Below, one piece after another: positions 25,556 through 33,427 of a DNA stretch of 64,000 bases; the stretch's first letter is position 1, and each line of letters begins with the position of its first letter. Where the stretch lies: the NCBI RefSeq assembly GCF_003583765.1, contig NZ_QXQA01000008.1, positions 1 through 64,000 on the forward strand, in the 5' to 3' direction. Below the pieces are notes generated by a model that worked only from the letters and a program-made list of their open reading frames with translations, did no database searches and was not told where the DNA came from. Made by a program: the position numbers and the translations under genes. The DNA comes from Paenibacillus nanensis (lineage in GTDB: Bacteria > Bacillota > Bacilli > Paenibacillales > Paenibacillaceae).

Positions 25556-26717
25556 GCGGCATCACTCCTTTCAGCGGGATCTCGCATCGGACTTCGGTCA
25601 TTGCTGGGGTTCCCTCCCCAGACAATAGCTGAAGGCGACCACTGAGCCGCTCGACCCGCTGTTTCATCGTGGTCAAGCCGAAGCCGTAATTCAGCTTGTC
25701 GATCGGGTTCCCGTTATTTCGAACGGACAATTGCAGATCGCTTTCGGAAAATTGAAGCTCCAGATGAAGCTGAGATGCCTTTCCATGCTTTAGTGCGTTT
25801 GTAAGGGATTCCTGGATGACCCGAAGGACCGCTTGCCGAACTTCAAAACGTATGTTGCGTTCTGTCTCCGGCAGACTCAAAGTCAGGGGCGTACCCGTGT
25901 GTTCCCGGAAACGGACCGCAAGGGATTCAACCTGCTTGATCAGACTTGATTCCTCTTCTTCTCCCATCTCGTGAACGATGTTTCTCATTTCGTCCAGATT
26001 GTTCTCAGCCAATGTTCTTAAGCGAATTAACCGATCTTTGGCCTCGGCAGGCTTGCTATCCATAAGGGCAATAGAGGCATCAAGGCTCAGAATAAGTGAG
26101 ATAAAGGAATGTCCCAGTGTATCATGAAGCTCCCTCGACATGCGGTTGCGCTCTTCAAGCAAAGTCATTTTCTCGACTTCGGCCGAGTAGTGAGTTAACA
26201 GTTTATTTTGACGTTCCACTTCGGCCGCCAGTGTATTCTTCTGAATATACGCCTTTGCGACAAAGCTTGCCCACATACCAATGAAGCAGAACAGCAGATT
26301 GTCTGTTCCGATACTCAGGGCTTGCTCCCAAGATAATCTGAGGTAAGACTGAAAGGAAAATGGAATGAAAACAACGACGGGGGTGATCCAAAGGGTTTGC
26401 TTAGTCAATGAGTACCCCATTGTAAGACTCGGCAGCAAATAGTCCGCTTTTGAAGTCAGTTCCGGATCAATCACAGAATGCACGTAATAAGAACCGCCAA
26501 GTAATAGCTCCAGTATGCAAAACCAGACTTTGTTCCTCCGGCGCCCAGGAAACCAGAACAGCAAAGGGACGACAAAAGCTATGCTCAGCCAGATTACGTC
26601 TAATAACGTTCCGATCGAAAACTCACTTACCGCCAGTGCCTGGGACAACAGCAAAATATAATGGTACAAACGAAGAGCGAATATACCCCAATCCATGAAC
26701 GATAATATTTTTTTCAT
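25542..26717 (-). CDS. HisKA_3 sensor histidine kinase (LiaS/DesK-like)
   Basis: A 391-residue kinase. The first ~165 residues contain about five to six membrane helices without a large external domain, as in DesK-type intramembrane sensors. The dimerisation motif is LLEERNRMSRELHDTLGHSF (phospho-His in ELHDTLGH), and the HATPase domain carries N-box NALKHGKAS and G-box NYGFGLTTMKQRVERLSG. The gene precedes and overlaps its response regulator. The signal is probably a membrane or envelope disturbance. Confidence 0.92.
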   Translation of the reverse strand: MKKILSFMDWGIFALRLYHYILLLSQALAVSEFSIGTLLDVIWLSIAFVVPLLFWFPGRRRNKVWFCILELLLGGSYYVHSVIDPELTSKADYLLPSLTMGYSLTKQTLWITPVVVFIPFSFQSYLRLSWEQALSIGTDNLLFCFIGMWASFVAKAYIQKNTLAAEVERQNKLLTHYSAEVEKMTLLEERNRMSRELHDTLGHSFISLILSLDASIALMDSKPAEAKDRLIRLRTLAENNLDEMRNIVHEMGEEEESSLIKQVESLAVRFREHTGTPLTLSLPETERNIRFEVRQAVLRVIQESLTNALKHGKASQLHLELQFSESDLQLSVRNNGNPIDKLNYGFGLTTMKQRVERLSGRLQLLSGEGTPAMTEVRCEIPLKGVMPHGEN

Positions 26718-26865
26718 ATCATCATTTTACAGGAAATCTATAAACTTGGAACCTCCATTCCAGCCAGTAAAATAGAACTCGGCATAGACAGTAGCGAAGG
26801 CGGCAAAGGTTACGAAATGGCCTCATTTCCGATTTTAGAAAAATTTTCGAATTGCTTTCGAGGGA

Positions 26866-26887
26866 CTTTAGACTCCTCCTTTAGACT
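26866..26887. repeat. Tandem direct repeat, possible regulator site
   Basis: CTTTAGACT occurs twice, at 26866-26874 and 26879-26887, with a 13-base period. The site lies about 50 bases upstream of the secreted-protein gene. Direct repeats at about one helical turn are typical of response-regulator binding. Confidence 0.5.
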
Positions 26888-26921
26888 AAGGTTGTAGGCA
26901 AGAAAGAGACCATACAACCTT
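26888..26921 (+). promoter_or_regulatory. Leader hairpin next to the ribosome site
   Basis: AAGGTTGTA (26888-26896) pairs perfectly with TACAACCTT (26913-26921), only one base before AAAGGAGAG of the gene at 26939. In mRNA this stem could stabilise the 5' end or influence translation. Confidence 0.5.
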
Positions 26922-26938
26922 AAAGGAGAGAATGAAAA

Positions 26939-27910
26939 ATGAAAAAGAAAAACAAATTCATCATGATCGGCGCGGCGGTGGGTGCCATGACTCTATTTAC
27001 GGCGACGGCTTTCGCGTATAGTCCGAATACAGCAGGCTACGATGCGTTCAAGGCGGTGTTGAAAGCGAACCATGCGTCAGAGGCCGCCATCGAGAGCGCG
27101 ACGGTGGGCGGAAACTTCAGCGTTACGGTTGACGGCCAGACGGTGCTGAAGGCGGACGGCTCGGCGAAGATGGGGGAAGCGGGCGGCGAGCACAACGTCA
27201 GCGGCGACCTCGACTTTACGCTCATGGGCGTTGAACGACAAGCCAGCCTGTACAGCAGTGGCGATGATGAGGTTTATCTCGTAGACCGGACGCATGATCT
27301 GCATTATCAGGTGATCAACTTGGACGATGAGCATGCCGGCGAACACCGCAATTGGTCTGAAGAGGAAGACTCCCAGGATCGCCCGATGAACAAAGCGGAA
27401 GAAGCGCTTCTTGATTTCATGGTCGGTGACCTAAAGGACAACTTCAGTGTGGCGAACCAAGCGGACGGCTCGAAGACGATTACGGTCGACATCAGCAAGG
27501 AGGACATTCCGCTACCGCTGCGTTTACTGATGGACGCGGCATCAGCTGAGGACAAGGTAGGACGCGCGCATGCGCCGGAAGCCCATGCGGGGTGGGAGCA
27601 GATTAAACAGCTTCCTTTCTTCCAAGGACTTGAGGGGATTGACCTGGAAGCGCAATTGCCGGAGTTGACGGAAGACGTTGCCATTGAACATGTAAGGCTG
27701 CAAATGACAGTCGATGCGAATAACGTGGTACAAGGTGTGAAAGGCGAGCTTGAAGTAAGCGGCAAGGATGAGGCAGGCGTCACCCACCGAGTGGAATTGG
27801 AAGGCGCAGGCAACATTAGCGGCATCAATGCCACGACGCCGGATGCGTATGACCCTGCCGGCAAGTCCGTGGAAATGATCGACGCGGCAAATTTCGACGA
27901 CCGCAGCTAA
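26939..27910 (+). CDS. Secreted protein of unknown function upstream of an ABC exporter
   Basis: A 323-residue exported protein. The signal peptide MKKKNKFIMIGAAVGAMTLFTATAFA is cut before YSPN. The mature part is acidic and mostly beta-like, with segments such as NFSVTVDGQTVLKADGSAKM and GELEVSGKDEAGVTHRVELEGAGNI that suggest a repeated lipoprotein-like beta fold (LolA/LppX-like); this is only an impression. There is no lipobox. AAAGGAGAG precedes the ATG. It is followed after 28 bases by an ABC transporter and an OmpR-type two-component system in the same direction, so it is probably a sensor accessory or protective factor of that unit. Confidence 0.8.
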   Translation: MKKKNKFIMIGAAVGAMTLFTATAFAYSPNTAGYDAFKAVLKANHASEAAIESATVGGNFSVTVDGQTVLKADGSAKMGEAGGEHNVSGDLDFTLMGVERQASLYSSGDDEVYLVDRTHDLHYQVINLDDEHAGEHRNWSEEEDSQDRPMNKAEEALLDFMVGDLKDNFSVANQADGSKTITVDISKEDIPLPLRLLMDAASAEDKVGRAHAPEAHAGWEQIKQLPFFQGLEGIDLEAQLPELTEDVAIEHVRLQMTVDANNVVQGVKGELEVSGKDEAGVTHRVELEGAGNISGINATTPDAYDPAGKSVEMIDAANFDDRS

Positions 27911-27938
27911 CACAATTGACCTCGGGAGGACCATGCGT

Positions 27939-28661
27939 ATGTTCGAAGTAAACGATCTGACGAAGGTCTACCCCGGCGGTCGCGGCATTCAAGGGCTGAA
28001 CCTCACCGTGCAAACCGGTGAGGTTGTCGCCTTACTGGGGCCGAACGGCGCCGGGAAGACGACGGCGCTGCAGGCGATGGCCGGCTGGCTCGGGACAGAC
28101 CGCGGGGAAGCATGCTGGAACGGCGCATCGGTCGCCGACCGGCCCGAGCTGACAAGGCCGTACATGGGCCTGATGATCGGAGAGCCGTCCCCGTACCTTT
28201 ATCTCACGGGATATGACTATCTGAGATGTTACCATAAGCTATACCCGGGCGTTGACGAAGCGCGCATCCGGCAGACGCTGGAGCTCGTGGGCATGACGCA
28301 ACATCAAGACCTGAAAATCAAGAAATACTCCACCGGCATGAAGCAGCGGATCGAGCTGGCCAGCGTGCTGCTCCATCGACCGAAATTGCTGCTGCTCGAT
28401 GAGCCATTCTCGGGCATGGACATCGAGGGCAGGCGGGAGATCGCGACGATGCTGCGCGGACTTGTGGAGGGCACGGGGATGAGCGTCATTGTGTCGTCTC
28501 ATCAGGTACACGACATTGAGGACTGGATCACGCATGCTTGCATCGTTTACGAGGGGCGGCATGTCCATACGGCGGGCATCGCGCAGATCCGGGAGTCGTA
28601 TTCAGGCGTGGAGGAGTATTATTTGCATCATCTCGCACAGGAAAGGAGCGAGGCCGTATGA
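27939..28661 (+). CDS. ABC transporter ATP-binding protein
   Basis: A 240-residue ATPase of the multidrug/lantibiotic-export type. Walker A GPNGAGKTT is near residue 36, the signature YSTGMKQR near 128, Walker B LLLLDEPF near 150, and the switch His in SSHQVHD. The ATG at 27939 (MFEVNDLTKVYPGG) is nine bases from GGAGG; an ATG at 27933 is also in frame. The stop overlaps the permease start (ATGA). Together they form a small exporter, probably for a peptide or lipid II-binding antibiotic. Confidence 0.92.
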   Translation: MFEVNDLTKVYPGGRGIQGLNLTVQTGEVVALLGPNGAGKTTALQAMAGWLGTDRGEACWNGASVADRPELTRPYMGLMIGEPSPYLYLTGYDYLRCYHKLYPGVDEARIRQTLELVGMTQHQDLKIKKYSTGMKQRIELASVLLHRPKLLLLDEPFSGMDIEGRREIATMLRGLVEGTGMSVIVSSHQVHDIEDWITHACIVYEGRHVHTAGIAQIRESYSGVEEYYLHHLAQERSEAV

Positions 28662-29380
28662 TCGCGCAGATGAATTATCTCGCAGCAGAGGAGCTGCGCA
28701 AGCTGTTCCGTGGAAGCAAGCTGAAGGTCCTGCTGCTTCTCTCCTTCATCATTGGCGTCCTCTTCGTTTTTATCGGCGACCGTCTTGGACTGGATGACAA
28801 CCTATCGCTGACGGCAATCGAGCTGCTGCTCGCGGTCTTGCTCCCTTTTCTCATGGTGGCGCTCGGCAGTGACCTTATGATCGGCGAGTGCAAGGGGACA
28901 ATCAAGCATGCGCTGAAGCTGCCGATCAGCCGGGAGTTTCTCTTCATGGGGAAATTGTTCGCGGGGTGGGCGGCTGGTGCTCTGATCGTACTGTGTATGT
29001 TCGTGCCGACATTCATTGGAGACCTAATTCTTCACGGCTTGCCTGCGGCGTCCTCGCTAGGAGCGAGTATTGCGGGGCTTGGCGGCGCGATCCTGTTCAG
29101 CGGCTTGCTGCTCGTATTGGCGAACAGCGTGTCCCTATGGGTGGGAAGCAGCGGTGTTGGGCTGGTAGTGAGCGTCGTGCTGTGGATGGCAATGAGCGTT
29201 GTCGGATTTCTCGAGCCGCAGCTGAATCGATTTTTCGTCACGGACTACGCGGATTGGCTGCAGCCGCTCCTGTACGGGGAGGATGCCAGTATGACCGTTT
29301 CATCGTTGCTATTTATGACGGCCTACTATATCATTGGCACTATATTGGGCTTGCTAGCCTTCCAAAGGAAAGAGTTATGA
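28658..29380 (+). CDS. ABC transporter permease
   Basis: A 240-residue ABC-2-type permease with six predicted helices. The N-terminal MIAQMNYLAAEELRKLFRGSKLKVLLLLSFIIG is typical of this family. It is translationally coupled to the ATPase through an ATGA overlap and followed after three bases by a histidine kinase gene. One ATPase and one permease would assemble as a homodimeric exporter. The substrate is unknown; self-protection or peptide export is an inference from the neighbouring kinase. Confidence 0.88.
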   Translation: MIAQMNYLAAEELRKLFRGSKLKVLLLLSFIIGVLFVFIGDRLGLDDNLSLTAIELLLAVLLPFLMVALGSDLMIGECKGTIKHALKLPISREFLFMGKLFAGWAAGALIVLCMFVPTFIGDLILHGLPAASSLGASIAGLGGAILFSGLLLVLANSVSLWVGSSGVGLVVSVVLWMAMSVVGFLEPQLNRFFVTDYADWLQPLLYGEDASMTVSSLLFMTAYYIIGTILGLLAFQRKEL

Positions 29381-29383
29381 CGT

Positions 29384-30865
29384 ATGTCCATTCGATTGAA
29401 ACTCATTTTAACGTATTTATTTAGCACTATACTGACGGCGATTATTATTGCGATGACCGGAATCGGACTCGTCACGGCGATCCTCTCGTATCTCGCAAGC
29501 GGTATCGTGAAGGATCAGTCCCCGCATGAAGCGTTCTCCCGCGGCATCGATCTGTTCGTGGACCTGCGCTATGCGGAGAGGTACACGCCGGAGGAGTTGA
29601 CGTCTCCGACGTTTGCAGCCTCCATTGGAGATCGGCTGCAGCCGTTCGGGGGCTTCCTTGTCGTCCGGCAAGGCGAGCGCTGGGAAAGCTATGGCGCGCT
29701 TAGCGAAGGGGAAGCGTTCCTGAGGCAGCTGCGGCAGGATGTGTCCGCGGCTAGGCTAGACGAAGATGACGTGTTCGTCACGAGTGCGTGGAAGGGACGA
29801 GACTTGCTTTCGCTGGCATACGATTTCCCTGAGATTGACGATCCGTTAACGTATTATCTGGTCGCCGATATGACGGCTGCCGAGTCCAAGACGAATCGAT
29901 TCGAGCAATTCGTGCTGCTCGGGATCGCGATTCTAGTCGGTATCATTCTTATCCCGCTGCTCTGGATCACGACAAAGGATATCGTAAGGCCGCTGCGACA
30001 GCTCGAACAGGGCTCCCGGCGCATTGCCGAAGGCGACTTGAACTTCCGTCTGGAATCCAAGGTGCGCAACGAAGTGGGAAGCGTCATCCGCTCGTATGAG
30101 AAGATGCGCAGCGAACTGCAGCGATCAATCGACACTCAGCTAGCGCTGGAGGAGAACCGCAAGGAGCTGATCTCGAATATTTCGCATGATTTGAAAACGC
30201 CGCTTACTTCCATTAAGGGTTATGTGGAGGGGATTCGGGTAGGCATCGCGGACGATCCGGAGAAGCTGAAGAAGTACATCGACGTGATCTATGCGAAGGC
30301 ACTCGATATGGACCGGATGATCGACGATCTGTTCTTATTGTCGAAGCTGGATCTTGAACAGGAGCGTTTCCACATGGAGAAGGTGCCGCTGGAGTCGTTC
30401 TATCGGCAGACGATGAGTGAGCTTCAAATGGAGTGCGAGAGCGTGGGCGTGCAACTGACGAGCGAATATGAGGCAGGGCAAGATGATGTTGTGACGATGG
30501 ATGTCCAGAAGATGAGGCGCGTTATGCTGAACCTCGTTGGCAATTCGGTGAAATTCATGGATAAGAAGGAGCCCCATATCCACGTTTATTTCGGGCGGCA
30601 ATCGGACGATTGGGTATTCGCGGTTACGGACAACGGACCCGGGATGGGACCGAACGAGCTGGAGCGGATCTTCGATCGATTCTATCGTGCGGATGTGAAC
30701 CGGAATCAGAACGTGGCCGGCTCCGGGTTAGGTCTTGCCATTGTGAAGCAGATTATCGCGAATCATGGCGGAACGATCCATGCGAGAAGCGAACCCGGGC
30801 AGTCCATGACGGTGATGATTAGCATTCCGATGAAACGGGATAGCAATGAAGCGGGGAGAGCGTGA
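29384..30865 (+). CDS. HAMP-type sensor histidine kinase
   Basis: A 493-residue EnvZ/VanS-class kinase. Order: helix 1 (about 5-35); extracytoplasmic domain (about 40-180); helix 2 (about 185-205); HAMP (about 206-260); HisKA with NISHDLKTPLTSIKGY; HATPase with N-box NSVKFM, G boxes DNGPGMGPNEL and GSGLGLAIVKQI. It begins three bases after the permease stop. Together with the regulator at 30867 it likely controls the ABC exporter and the secreted protein in response to an external compound. Confidence 0.93.
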   Translation: MSIRLKLILTYLFSTILTAIIIAMTGIGLVTAILSYLASGIVKDQSPHEAFSRGIDLFVDLRYAERYTPEELTSPTFAASIGDRLQPFGGFLVVRQGERWESYGALSEGEAFLRQLRQDVSAARLDEDDVFVTSAWKGRDLLSLAYDFPEIDDPLTYYLVADMTAAESKTNRFEQFVLLGIAILVGIILIPLLWITTKDIVRPLRQLEQGSRRIAEGDLNFRLESKVRNEVGSVIRSYEKMRSELQRSIDTQLALEENRKELISNISHDLKTPLTSIKGYVEGIRVGIADDPEKLKKYIDVIYAKALDMDRMIDDLFLLSKLDLEQERFHMEKVPLESFYRQTMSELQMECESVGVQLTSEYEAGQDDVVTMDVQKMRRVMLNLVGNSVKFMDKKEPHIHVYFGRQSDDWVFAVTDNGPGMGPNELERIFDRFYRADVNRNQNVAGSGLGLAIVKQIIANHGGTIHARSEPGQSMTVMISIPMKRDSNEAGRA

Positions 30866-30866
30866 G

Positions 30867-31583
30867 ATGTCGAAGCGGAAAGTATTAATCGTAGAGGACG
30901 ATCAAGCGATCGCCGAGCTGGAGAGGGACTTTCTTGAGGTGCACGGCTACGAGGTGACCCTTCGGGCAGACGGCCGGAAAGCGCTCGAGGAGGCGCTGGA
31001 GGAAGAATACGATCTGATCATTCTGGACGTCATGCTGCCGGGCATGGACGGCTTTGATCTATTGCGACGGATCCGGGAGACCAAGTTTATTCCGGTGCTC
31101 ATGGTATCCGCCCGCAAGGAGGATATCGACAAGATCCGAGGCCTCGGCTTAGGAGCGGACGATTATGTGACGAAGCCGTTCAGCCCAACGGAGCTCGTGG
31201 CGCGGGTAAAGGCGCATCTCGAACGATATGACCGGTTGACCGGTGTCGCGGCAGGCACCGGCCACTTGCATGCCCAGAAATCGCGTGAGCTGAACATTCG
31301 CGAACTCACGATCCAGATCGATGCAAGACGGGTGACGCTGCGCGGGGCGGAGGTTACGATGACGGCAAAAGAATTCGATCTGCTGCTATTCCTCGCGGAA
31401 AACCCAGATCGGGTATATTCCAAGGAGGCGCTGCTGGATAGGGTCTGGGGGATCGATAATTATGGCGATACCGCCACGGTCACGGTTCATGTAGGGAAGA
31501 TCCGGGACAAGATCCAGAAGGACCCGTCGGGGCATCAGTTTATCGAGACTGTATGGGGAGCGGGATATCGCTTTAAGGTGTAA
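30867..31583 (+). CDS. OmpR-family response regulator
   Basis: A 238-residue regulator with receiver domain 1-115 (D54 in IILDVMLPGMDG; Lys in VTKPFSP) and a C-terminal winged helix (about 140-235; MTAKEFDLLLFLAENPDRVYSKEALLDRVWG, VTVHVGKIRDKIQKDP). It starts at ATG 30867 with GGGGAGAG upstream, just after the kinase stop; an upstream in-frame ATG at 30846 lies inside the kinase gene. It is the last gene of the exporter operon before a terminator. Confidence 0.93.
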   Translation: MSKRKVLIVEDDQAIAELERDFLEVHGYEVTLRADGRKALEEALEEEYDLIILDVMLPGMDGFDLLRRIRETKFIPVLMVSARKEDIDKIRGLGLGADDYVTKPFSPTELVARVKAHLERYDRLTGVAAGTGHLHAQKSRELNIRELTIQIDARRVTLRGAEVTMTAKEFDLLLFLAENPDRVYSKEALLDRVWGIDNYGDTATVTVHVGKIRDKIQKDPSGHQFIETVWGAGYRFKV

Positions 31584-31592
31584 TGCGAAAGT

Positions 31593-31621
31593 AGTCGCCG
31601 TAATTCGCGGGGACTTTTTTT
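31593..31621 (+). terminator. Intrinsic terminator after the exporter operon
   Basis: AGTC-G-CCG pairs with CGG-G-GACT around a seven-base loop, followed by seven T residues. It starts ten bases after the regulator stop. Confidence 0.82.
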
Positions 31622-31930
31622 CGCCATTGCGATAAAATTCGCCGTAAGAGTGATACGGAGAACCGTACCATAAGTGAAAGCTATTTTTGAGGAACAATCA
31701 CAGTAGAAAAGTTGGGTTTGTGTATATCTAAGAGACACGATAACTAATTATGCTCTGTGGTGCAACCAATCGGCATTAGCGTATTAAATGATATTCAAAC
31801 CAGTTCAGCTAAGTATAATCTTTTTGCTAAATTTGCCGATATTAAGATTATAGATTTTTGTGTTCGATTATCGTATAGTTTAACCGTCACTGTATAGTAC
31901 AATGAACCGAAGCCAAGGGGGATTTTTTAA
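31622..31930. other. AT-rich boundary region
   Basis: About 310 bases without a gene. It contains the third rlmH-end repeat and then a marked shift to AT-rich sequence (about 31740 onwards) with several TATAGT/TACAAT-like -10 candidates near 31870-31905. AAGCCAAGGGGG before 31931 is the ribosome site of the first cluster gene. No promoter could be fixed with confidence. Confidence 0.6.
31660..31677 (+). repeat. SCC-like attachment site copy 3
   Basis: GAACCGTACCATAAGTGA encodes E-P-Y-H-K-stop like the end of rlmH, and is preceded by GGA (Gly). It is a direct repeat of 22586 (13/18) and 23471 (15/18). All its differences fall at codon third positions or within the stop codon. It lies between the exporter operon terminator and the AT-rich biosynthetic cluster. 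Confidence 0.72.
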
Positions 31931-32149
31931 ATGGATTTACAAACAAAATTAAACTTATTAGAGGATATGCTAGATCTTGATCAGGGTTCATTAGAGGTAA
32001 CGACAGAGCTTGAAACATTGGCAGATTGGGATTCTGTTGCCGCGATATCTTTAATTGCTCTAGTTGATGAACACTTTGATAAGATAATTACTGGAGCAAT
32101 GATTAAAGAGTTTAAAACGGTACAGGATATCATAGAGATTATGGAATAA
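31931..32149 (+). CDS. Acyl carrier protein 1 of the AT-rich cluster
   Basis: A 72-residue acidic helical carrier protein. The phosphopantetheine attachment site is S35 in ADWDSVAAISLIALVDEHF, and the third helix segment is IKEFKTVQDIIEIME. Its length is typical. The ATG follows CCAAGGGGG. No phosphopantetheinyl transferase gene is present in the window, so a housekeeping one must serve it. It is the first gene of the cluster but is separated from the ketosynthase by 225 bases. Confidence 0.9.
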   Translation: MDLQTKLNLLEDMLDLDQGSLEVTTELETLADWDSVAAISLIALVDEHFDKIITGAMIKEFKTVQDIIEIME

Positions 32150-32374
32150 TGTTTCAATTCGGAATTGGAATGCGGTAACGTTTGCATAATGAGCATTCCG
32201 TTTCAACATTGAATGGATGTATGGGTTTTCCAGAATGGTGCTCTTATTTTTGAGTAATGTTGTTGAAGAAACATCATTGCAGCAAAGAATTGGAGCACTT
32301 TTCATATTATTAAAGAAATATTTTTCGTAACTAAAAATATTAATCAGGTTGTTAATTTAAAGGAGTAGAGTCTA
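32150..32374 (+). promoter_or_regulatory. Structured gap between ACP and ketosynthase genes
   Basis: 225 bases, no gene. GGAATGC and GCATTCC form a seven-base inverted repeat around 32166-32209, and GTGCTC and GAGCAC another about 45 bases apart later on. These may be leader structures or regulator sites. AAAGGAG at its end is the ribosome site of the GTG-initiated ketosynthase. Confidence 0.4.
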
Positions 32375-33427
32375 GTGGCAAATGCTGTTTTTAATAATAT
32401 ATATATTGGCGGCATTGCGTGTGCTGTGCCTGAAAAGGTTGAGAAAATTACCGATTATATAGATGAGTTAGGGGAAGATGAAATAAATAAGTTTATCGAT
32501 ACAACCGGAGTCAGAGAACGTCGTGTTGTAACGGGCAACCAGACCACTTCGGATATGTGCTTTGTCGCAGCGGAACAGTTAATGAAAGAGAAACAAATTG
32601 ATAAGGATAGTATCGATGCAATAATATTTCTTACACAGTCTGCGGATTATATCCAACCTGCGACATCACATGTCATTCATAAAAGACTTGGATTATCAAA
32701 GAATTGTATAGCGTTTGATATTAATTTAGGCTGCTCGGGGTATGTATATGGAATGTATTTAGCTTCTACCATGTTGCAAGGTGGAAGTTTTAGGAAAATA
32801 TTGTTTCTTGCAGGAGAGATGGCAGTTGAAAATCCGGAAACCTCCATCAAAGATGTAATCCTTTTTGGACATGCTGGAACAGCTACGCTTATTGAACGTG
32901 GAAACACGGAAATGAAATGCTTGCTAAAAGCTAATGGAGAAGGCTACAGTTCGTTAATCATACCGGGTGGAGGCATGAGAAAGCCGATTACGAGTAGCAC
33001 AAACTTTTATAAAGATACGGCCTATCACATGGATGGGGCAGAAGTATTTGGATTTACCATTACTGAAATACCAAGAGCTTTTAAAGAGTTTTTCGATCTG
33101 TACGGCGGGAATATTGATAATTATGATTATTGCGTATTCCATCAGGCAAATTTATTGATTCTTAAACAACTTGCAAGAAAAATAAAAGTACCTCTAGAAA
33201 AAATGCCAATCTCCTTGGATAGATATGCTAACACAAGCAGCGCATCTATACCATTAGGGATTGTTGATTTATGTGAGAGAGAACAAGTGCCGGAGACACT
33301 TAATCTCATTACTTCCGGATTTGGCGTTGGACTATCGTGGGGAGTAGTAAGCTTCGAAGTGGAGTCTAAGAATGTTCTGCCTATGATATATACCAGTGAT
33401 TATTACAAGGAGGCATTCCGTGGATAA
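32375..33427 (+). CDS. 3-oxoacyl-ACP synthase III (FabH-like) 1
   Basis: A ketosynthase-III-fold enzyme of 350 residues, starting at GTG 32375 behind AAAGGAG. The catalytic triad is complete: C120 (NLGCSGYV), H256 (FHQANL) and N286 (RYANTSSASIP). The C-terminal GFGVGLSWGVVSFE is also conserved. Such enzymes condense an acyl starter with malonyl-ACP, or act as acyl transferases in secondary metabolism. It is one of two divergent KASIII genes in the cluster, which suggests different substrates. Its stop overlaps the next start by eight bases. Confidence 0.93.
   Translation: MANAVFNNIYIGGIACAVPEKVEKITDYIDELGEDEINKFIDTTGVRERRVVTGNQTTSDMCFVAAEQLMKEKQIDKDSIDAIIFLTQSADYIQPATSHVIHKRLGLSKNCIAFDINLGCSGYVYGMYLASTMLQGGSFRKILFLAGEMAVENPETSIKDVILFGHAGTATLIERGNTEMKCLLKANGEGYSSLIIPGGGMRKPITSSTNFYKDTAYHMDGAEVFGFTITEIPRAFKEFFDLYGGNIDNYDYCVFHQANLLILKQLARKIKVPLEKMPISLDRYANTSSASIPLGIVDLCEREQVPETLNLITSGFGVGLSWGVVSFEVESKNVLPMIYTSDYYKEAFRG

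Noticed and set aside
28226..28240. TACCATAAG resembling the rlmH-end repeat
   Set aside because: It lies inside the ABC ATPase gene (C-Y-H-K-L) and lacks the GAACCG part and the stop codon; chance match.
31741..31905. Promoter for the biosynthetic cluster
   Set aside because: Many TATAGT/TACAAT-like boxes but no -35 at proper spacing; cannot choose.
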